Assembly: GCA_013399305.1 (NCBI GenBank)
Contig: VXAI01000273.1
Span: 949,160 to 1,013,159 of the forward strand
DNA from: Rostratula benghalensis
Lineage: Eukaryota > Chordata > Aves > Charadriiformes > Rostratulidae
Reading direction: 5' to 3'
Length of the DNA: 64,000 nt
Shown here: positions 57,704 to 64,000 of the stretch, one piece after another
Numbering within the stretch: the first letter of the stretch is position 1
Layout of the letters: each line of letters starts with the position of its first letter
Notes under the pieces: generated by a model
Told to the model about the DNA's origin: nothing
What the model saw: the letters and a program-made list of their open reading frames with translations, nothing else
Database searches by the model: none
Position numbers and translations under genes: made by a program

Positions 57704-60700
57704 GAAGTAGTAAGAAGTGCTATTTTCTTTTTGATGTGAACTGTGTGAGTTCTCTTTCAGTTTCAGTTGGGGTAGCAAAGCTCTAATGCAGGGTGCTTCC
57801 AGGGCCGTTTTCCCATCCTAAACTATGGGCTTGGCAAAACATGGCATAGTTGAGTTTGGTGGCCCCAGCAGGTTGTACAGTTATATAAAAGGTGAATTAC
57901 AGATTCCTGCGTGTAGTATCCGTAAACAATAAGCTTGATTCTCTGCTCTAGAACACAATCCTTGCACTGAGTGTAAATAGAATAGGTACGTAGCTCTTTT
58001 CTAACCAAGTGAAAACAAATGGCCAAAGTCAGGGATTTGGTTATGCCTGGCAAATCTATTTAGAGTTCTCACTTTTTCCCCTTTTATCTATCAGCTCCTT
58101 CTGTCCCATTAAGCTGGTGCCACTAGTGGCTGCTTACTTTGGGAAAGTTCACACTTCACCATGCTTCAGCTGGAGCTCTGCAGGCTTGCCACAATTGTAT
58201 AAACCAGTGAGAGCTGCTCCCCTAATTCTTTGTGAACTTCCCTAAAGCCCCTTTAGGTTTGTGTTCCAATATACAGGAGTTCACGTTCAGTCAGTTACTG
58301 CAGCTCACCTAAGAAATGCTAATTCCCAGCTGGGTAGATGGCAACTTTCAATTATTTGTGTCTGATTGTACTTGCTCATTCTGGTTGAACAGGTTTCCCG
58401 TGTGTAGATGGCCGTGAGTCTGTACTGTTCTGCAAGGAGTCTTTATCCAAACAGTGTTGCTAGACCATGCCGTCCTGCATGTGTCTAGGCCTGCTGTAAT
58501 CAGTCTCTGGGTAGCGATATATAATAATGCTTGAAAGTCCCAGAAAACTTCAACGAGGAAAAACTGAAAAATTCCATAGTATTTATTAAGGCTGAGAAAC
58601 AAAGGCTTGTCCCTGTGTTTTTGGTGACATTGCTAATAGTCTTTGCCCCCTGTACACTTCCTTACAGTAAGCTGTCTCAAGTAATTCTAGCTCCGTCTCG
58701 CTCCCTTTGCAGCCCCTGTGTGTGGATTCCTACTCAGAGTGCAGCTTGTTCCACCGGAGGTCAGTGTGCACCACACCAGGCTCGGCACGTGTCCTCCTGC
58801 CCTTCACTTGCCATCGCCCTGCTTGACTGGGTCCCGCGGTCAGATTGGTATGCCAGCCCAGGAATGGAAGGATTGCGCTCCTGAACAATGCACTCTTTGT
58901 CGATTCAGTCATCCAGAAGCTTCTGTCCTGGAAACTTGTTTATTGTTCCAGTCTCTACAAAAATGCGAGGGTGGGATCCTTACAGATTTCACATCGGTAG
59001 AAACTTGTGAAGTTTGCGCTTGGGGAGCAAATCGTAGTCTCGCCTAAGCAAGACTGCACCTGCCAGTAGCCTCTCTCCATGCTGGGGTGATGTGGTTGTC
59101 ATGGGCTGAATGTTGCAAAACAGCACCACTGTATCCCACAGAACCCACTACTGCGTGGTCTTCCTTAATTGGAATGTAGATGGCAGATTGGGACTAAGCA
59201 GAGTGAATTTGTGAATAACCTGCTCTGCCTCATGAGGGAGAGTGCCTGTCCTCTCCAGCACATGGAGTTCAGCCCTGAGGAAACCTCCCATGCTCTTCAG
59301 TACAAATGGAACACGTTACTTAGCAATAAGGCACATTCACCCTAGGAGTCTTTTCAGCTTCCTTCATACTTGTCTAGCATTTCAGAAGACCAATTTTGCA
59401 GTCCAATATTGTATGAACAGCTGTTCTTAAATTTGAGATTAATAAAGACGGAGGATAAATTTTTCTGGTTCTTATAAGACATTTTCAATGTTAAACAACA
59501 GTGGACTTTGTAATTTCATGCAATGAAGTAGAGGGGATTTGATAATGTTTTAACTGTGACTTTAGAAACAATAATTTCTGTAACTGAAGCTCTTGCTTTT
59601 CCTTTACATGAGTATCTTTATGTGATGGTGAACTATATGTCAAAATTTAATTTGTCTCGTCTTTTGTGAATGGAATGGAGCAAGATTTCAAGGGCTACTG
59701 TTTAAAATGTTCTCCTCTCATCAACTTCAGCCCTGCAATGAATACAGACATTGTTGATATTTAAGTGGGGGAAAAAAACAAAAGAGTAACTGTTCTAAAT
59801 AACTGGAATATTTTTCTGAATTTTTATGGTAATTATTAATTGCTGTGCTTTTTCAGAAACAGCCATGAAGATTGGCTTCAATAGACCCTTGCAAGTACGG
59901 CAATAAAATTGTATGTATATATAAATTTAAGCTGTGTTGACGTACACTTAATCTTTAAAGCTTATGTTGTTTTAGGAAGGCATTTGAAATCTTCAAAATA
60001 AAAAGTTTCGTATAAAAGAGATAGCCTTCTATGGTCTGACGTGTTTATGAGATGTAAAATTAGCATTTGAAATGGAGACTCTGTTAATCCTTCAGAAAAG
60101 TGGGATCTAAATTCTTTTGAAAGTAAGAAATTGGTAATATTCTTCTGCAAGACTGACTATTTCATAGTACATTTTCAGTGACAAATCAATGTTTTTATTT
60201 CCTATTTCGGCACTTAAACTTTGAAGAATAATTGGAACACTAAACATTTCTTGGGTTTAGAACTTTTTGTTTTCTAGCTTTGGGCTCGTTTCCTACTTTT
60301 CTAAAAAACAAAAACAAAAACCCCACTAAGAAATTGAAACTGCCTTTTTTCCTTTTGATTCTTAACATTTTCCAATCCCTTGACCAAGCATTGATCTGCC
60401 ATCAATAAAAGAGCAGCACCACATATTTTCCATTAATATGCCTCTACCTTTATACACAACACATCCTCCAACTTCTGTCTTTTCAGTAATGATATTAAAA
60501 GGCTTCATCACACAGTCTTTTTTTTTTTTACTTTGTAAGGTCTTGCATTCAATTACATCTCCTTCATTTGTGCCAAGAATACCTGGAAACTACGGGTGCT
60601 CTCACATCCAAGTACTGGTTGGCTGTCCAGCTTCCAAATTCATTGTGGAAAAAGCTAGACAGCACTTTACATATAGGTATTCAGGAGTTTCCCACTTTGT

Positions 60701-62052
60701 GACGATACAAGTTTCCATTTTGCCTTCTCTCTTCCCATAATCAGAGGAGATCTGAATGTTATCCTTTATCATTATCTTTGTCCTCAAGCAAACACTTAAT
60801 TGATGTGAGCAAGTGAATCATATCCTGAGCAGAAGACTTGCCTGAAATTGTTGTTGTTGAATTTAAATACCCTCTCTGCTCTATGCTTCTAATTAAACCC
60901 TACGGTTCGTACAGGAGACACACAGAAATTCTTGAAAATTTAAGTTTGTAAATTCTTCAAGATGTAGGCCATTCTCTCCATCCTGTTGTAGCTGGTGGGA
61001 GCATTTCTGTATGACCTAGAAATAAATCAAAATAGATTTTTTTCTTTCATGGTTCCTTACTATAAAAGTTCTTTATAACAGTTTCAAAGAATTTGACACA
61101 ATGGTACAAATTAGACTCAGCTGCATAATTTGTTAAAAAGACATTTTAGTCACCGTAACTACATCACGAAACTGCTGTTCTGCATGACTTCATGTTATTG
61201 GATAGGGAGCCAACAGTGTGTTGGAGTCTTGTAATCTCATCCTGAGCTCTTTCCACTGCGGTCTAAGGAAGTACACCAGCTAAGAATGACTGTAATGGCC
61301 GCACAAGATTGCATTCTTTAAAAATTACTCTATAAAAGTATAAATAAATTCTGTATATATTAATAGTTGCATAAAAGTACATCTGTGCTTTAGGAAAGCA
61401 TTTTGTAATAATGCTATTGTAAGAAACAGTAGAAGTTGTATGGTGTTTCTCAACATCCTTTGGGTACCGGCTAGTGTTTGAGAGCAGCTGGTTGACTAAC
61501 CAGTAGCTGCTCACGTGCCATGGAGAAACTGCTGTGTTGTGGTTGTGGTCACTGGGGGCAAAGGCAGAAATCCAGGGCAGACTGCTTATCTCTTAGAAAT
61601 AAAATACCAGAATAAAAATCTTATTAGCAAGAGTGCATTAGCCATGGTTCACTCTGTTCCCTGCAAGCAGTATGTTGACAAATTGGTCTCAGATGTAAGG
61701 TCTAATGTTCTCCTTAACTGATTGGTACGCCTCCTATTTAAAAATGTTAGTAGTTCTAAACTCTCTCAAGATTGTTAAACCATTGCAGAATTATTGACTG
61801 CATCACTGTATTTCAACAACCATGCAAAAATAAATTATTTTTAAAAGCGAGAATGAACTCACACAGTTACTGATATGCAGTTAACATATTTTGACAGTGC
61901 ATCAAAACAGTCTAGCATCAAACTATTCCAAGAGTAGGGAATAATAAAAAAAAGGTATCATGGAAATCCTCATTGACCCATGCATTATATATTTTTTATT
62001 AGGTTCTTGAAGGCAACTGTCAAAACACCACACACCTGTGACTCAGAACTAC

Positions 62053-62072
62053 TTTTTTTTTTTTTTTTTTTT
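62053..62072 (+). repeat. T20 homopolymer
   Basis: Twenty consecutive T between ACTCAGAACTAC and AACATCTTCC. Confidence 0.95.
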
Positions 62073-62184
62073 AACATCTTCCCCTAAGAAAGAAATCTGG
62101 TTTGTCACTTCTTAATTTTGAACAATGTGAACTTTCATTTTCAAAGGCTAGCATTTTGTTACGGTTTGGAATAGATTCCTTTTG

Positions 62185-62204
62185 CTCTGGGCTTAAGCCC
62201 AGAG
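62185..62204. repeat. Perfect 20-bp palindrome
   Basis: CTCTGGGCTTAAGCCCAGAG is self-complementary with no spacer and is followed directly by ACTTAAG. It lies about 1.5 kb before DEPDC7, between that gene and QSER1. Confidence 0.95.
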
Positions 62205-63390
62205 ACTTAAGACTTCTTTATCTGAAAAATTTAACAAGAACTTCCACTCTTAGAACTCCGTTATTAAGTATGTTATTGTTTTGTCAGTGAAACATGAAGA
62301 AATGTTTGTGTGCCCTAAGTTTGTGGTTTCTGGTTCCCTGTCCTGATTTTTCACAGCCTAAAACAAAGTCCGTTCTTTATTCATTTGTATACGATGAACA
62401 AACCTAAAGGAGTGCCCTGCCTTTAAGTATGACAAATATGGATAAAAGAAGGCTAACTTGAGCTTCGGTGTATAGCAGACATCCTGCCCTTTACACCTGC
62501 TTGGATGGAACAAATCGTAGAACAGGCTACAGTTTCACAGGGGATTTTGTTTTGGAAAACTACATCAACAGTTCAACAATCTGAGAACTCAACTTTTCTG
62601 TGTCACTTGCAATATCTGTAATTTTGGGGTTCTGATGTGGGTTTATACTTTCTGAGTTGCGTATCATGGAAATCAGCTTGCCTTTGTGTCTGCTCCTACT
62701 GAAATCAGTCCAAAAATACAATTCAGTTTTATGTTGTCCTAATATGTTATCATTGAATAAGAATCATCAAAGTATTTCTTACTTACTAGAAAATTGTGTT
62801 GGATCTCTCAGCTGTTTCCTACAGACAGTAGAAAAAACTTTTATTACCCTAAAGGTGAATTTTGTTATTGCATTCCAATAAAAACATGCCTAGTGCTGTA
62901 ATAAACAGCTCATATAAGACATCGTAGAGAAATTTCAACCATATGTGGTTGTTAAAGCCGTATGTGCTGGTAACAAGAAAGAACATGTTTGAATTGTTCA
63001 ACCAGAGTCACGTAGGACATCTATTCTCAGGTTAACTCAAGGAAATAGAGATGATGGGTTTGATTTCTTTTAAGTTACACAGTATATAAGGGGAGAAGTT
63101 TGTATTGTGTGTTTTGCCAACGGGGTTATATATCCTGTTGCTAGGAATGCGGGGTGGCGTTTGTTTTGCAGTGGAAGGCATTGGGGATTCCATAGCTCGG
63201 GTGTTTGGGCACAGTGTTGTTATCCAGGTGTACCCTACCCTGCCAGAGCCATAATTAATGCTGGTAAAACACACACAGACTCCTCGCTGCATTCTCTGCC
63301 CAAGGACAGTGCCATTTCTGGATCTTGCTGGTGTTCGCATTCACAGAAACAAAATTACTGTGTCAGCCTGTCTGGCCGTGGGTCTGGCAG

Positions 63391-63729
63391 TGCCCGGCTG
63401 GTGGATGGGCCCTGGATGCAGCTCCCGGGCAGGGCGTCTGGAAGGGCTTTCGCCGCTCTATCTCCCGCTGCGGGCCCTAGGAGGAAGGGCGGTCAGACTG
63501 AGCTCCACCTCAGCGCAACCCGCCCCGTGCCGCCATCTTCGCGGCCGGCTCCGCGCCTCGCGGCGGGCACGCGGGCAGCCGTTCAACTGCCGCCGCCGCG
63601 CGCGCCCCGCCCTCTGGCTCGTGTCCGACCAATAGGGGCGGGGGCGGGGGCGGTGGCCACGCCCTTCGGCGGGCTACCTCTCTCCGCGGGCGGCCGGCGG
63701 CGCGGCAGTGCGTGCAGCAGCCGTCGGTG
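63391..63729 (+). promoter_or_regulatory. DEPDC7: CpG-island promoter and 5' UTR of DEPDC7
   Basis: CpG-dense sequence begins near 63390 and continues to the window end. It includes a YY1-like CCGCCATCTTCG at 63530-63541, a CCAAT box at 63629-63633 and, directly after it, overlapping GC boxes (63635-63653, GGGGCGGGGGCGGGGGCGG). The start codon follows about 75 bp later, so transcription probably starts in that interval. No TATA box is seen. Confidence 0.75.
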
Positions 63730-63802
63730 ATGGCGACGGTGCGGGAGAAGGCGGCGGCTCTGAGCCTCGGCGCTGTCTGCAGCCCCGCCGCCAGGCCGCC
63801 GG
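63730..63802 (+). CDS. DEPDC7: DEPDC7 first coding exon (gene continues past the window)
   Basis: The ATG at 63730 has a good Kozak context (G at -3, G at +4) and opens MATVREKAAALSLGAVCSPA then ARPPG. This closely matches the human DEPDC7 N-terminus ([20 protein letters not shown]..RPPG). The donor is CCGCCGG|GTACGG at 63803, leaving phase 1; the human residue after PPG is encoded by the next exon. The family has an N-terminal DEP domain, which would lie in later exons outside this window, and human DEPDC7 has been reported to support CARMA-dependent NF-kappaB activation. Only 24 codons plus one base are visible, so nothing more can be said of domains here. Same orientation as QSER1, with 13 kb between stop and start. 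Confidence 0.9.
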
Positions 63803-64000
63803 GTACGGAGCGGGGTGGCGGGGGCGAGGGGGGCGGCCCGCTCAGCCTGGGCTCGGTGGGGGCGGCTGGTGAGGCGAGTTGAGGTGAGGTAAAGTAAAGC
63901 GAGACGAGACGGGTCTGTCCCGCTCCGCGCCCGGCCCCTGCCTGTCGGGAGCTCTGTGCCGGCGCCTTTCCCGGCTCTGTAGAGGTTCAAAAGTTGGCTG
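63803..64000 (+). other. DEPDC7: Start of DEPDC7 intron 1 (partial)
   Basis: Still CpG-rich to the window edge. Several other GTGAG/GTAAAG strings occur (near 63868-63892) and could serve as alternative donors, but only the 63803 donor agrees with the known protein. Confidence 0.75.

Larger units (their letters stand above)
51711..63390. other. Gene-poor spacer between QSER1 and DEPDC7
   Basis: About 11.7 kb of AT-rich sequence without recognisable coding exons. It holds AATAAA hexamers (53037, 53624, 59441, 59902, 59997, 62877), a possible CR1 scrap (53185-53240), A/T-rich dinucleotide-like sequence (56955-57025), A25 at 57679-57703, T20 at 62053-62072 and a 20-bp palindrome at 62185-62204. 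A stretch at 58520-59060 is more GC-rich and contains overlapping frames of 117 and 109 codons that match nothing I recognise. Confidence 0.6.

Noticed and set aside
63107..63730. 207-codon frame before DEPDC7
   Set aside because: It crosses promoter elements (CCAAT, GC boxes) and becomes GC-island low complexity; no known family.
63583..63990. Minus-strand 135-codon frame over DEPDC7 exon 1
   Set aside because: Shadow of CpG-island sequence opposite the genuine DEPDC7 start.
1..64000. CRISPR arrays, phage genes, operons, tRNA or rRNA genes, endogenous retroviral genes
   Set aside because: No spaced identical repeats, no recognisable tRNA/rRNA sequence and no retroviral-type coding frames were seen; the window is an ordinary vertebrate two-gene locus.

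Overview
This is a vertebrate nuclear window, most likely from a bird or another sauropsid. It is AT-rich with long introns, has two sharp CpG islands (about 8.5-10.2 kb and 63.4-64.0 kb), and shows no Alu, L1 or MIR that I can recognise. The only interspersed repeats I can defend are old, decayed CR1-like LINE relics. Everything that looks genuinely coding lies on the + strand and belongs to two genes.

The main gene is QSER1 (glutamine- and serine-rich protein 1). It spans about 41 kb, from tandem start codons at 9424/9427 to TAA at 50675-50677. I could join 13 coding exons with GT/AG junctions and compatible phases, giving about 1,822 residues. Exon 4 alone is 3,696 bp and supplies about two thirds of the protein, including a striking Ser/Gln repeat region. 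The C-terminal exons (5-13) carry the segments shared with the paralogue PRR12, a basic nuclear localisation signal and the DUF4211-type region. Work on human QSER1 links it, together with TET1, to protecting developmental promoters from de novo DNA methylation.

At the right edge the first coding exon of DEPDC7 (25 codons, 63730-63802) begins under its own CpG-island promoter with a CCAAT box and GC boxes. The rest of that gene lies beyond the window. QSER1 followed by DEPDC7 in the same orientation matches the order on human 11p13.

Region by region: 1-8500 is intergenic sequence upstream of QSER1, with a CpG-retaining block at about 6.94-7.33 kb. 8515-10205 is the QSER1 promoter island, broken by a 90-N assembly gap. 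9540-25647 is a 16 kb first intron. 25.6-50.7 kb holds exons 2-13. 50.7-51.7 kb is the 3' UTR. 51.7-63.4 kb is a gene-poor spacer. I found no operon-like, CRISPR, phage, tRNA or rRNA features and no novel system. The most interesting items are the 17-residue aromatic Ser/Gln repeat in exon 4, the phase-symmetric giant exon, several perfect palindromes and hairpins, and CR1 fossils inside introns.
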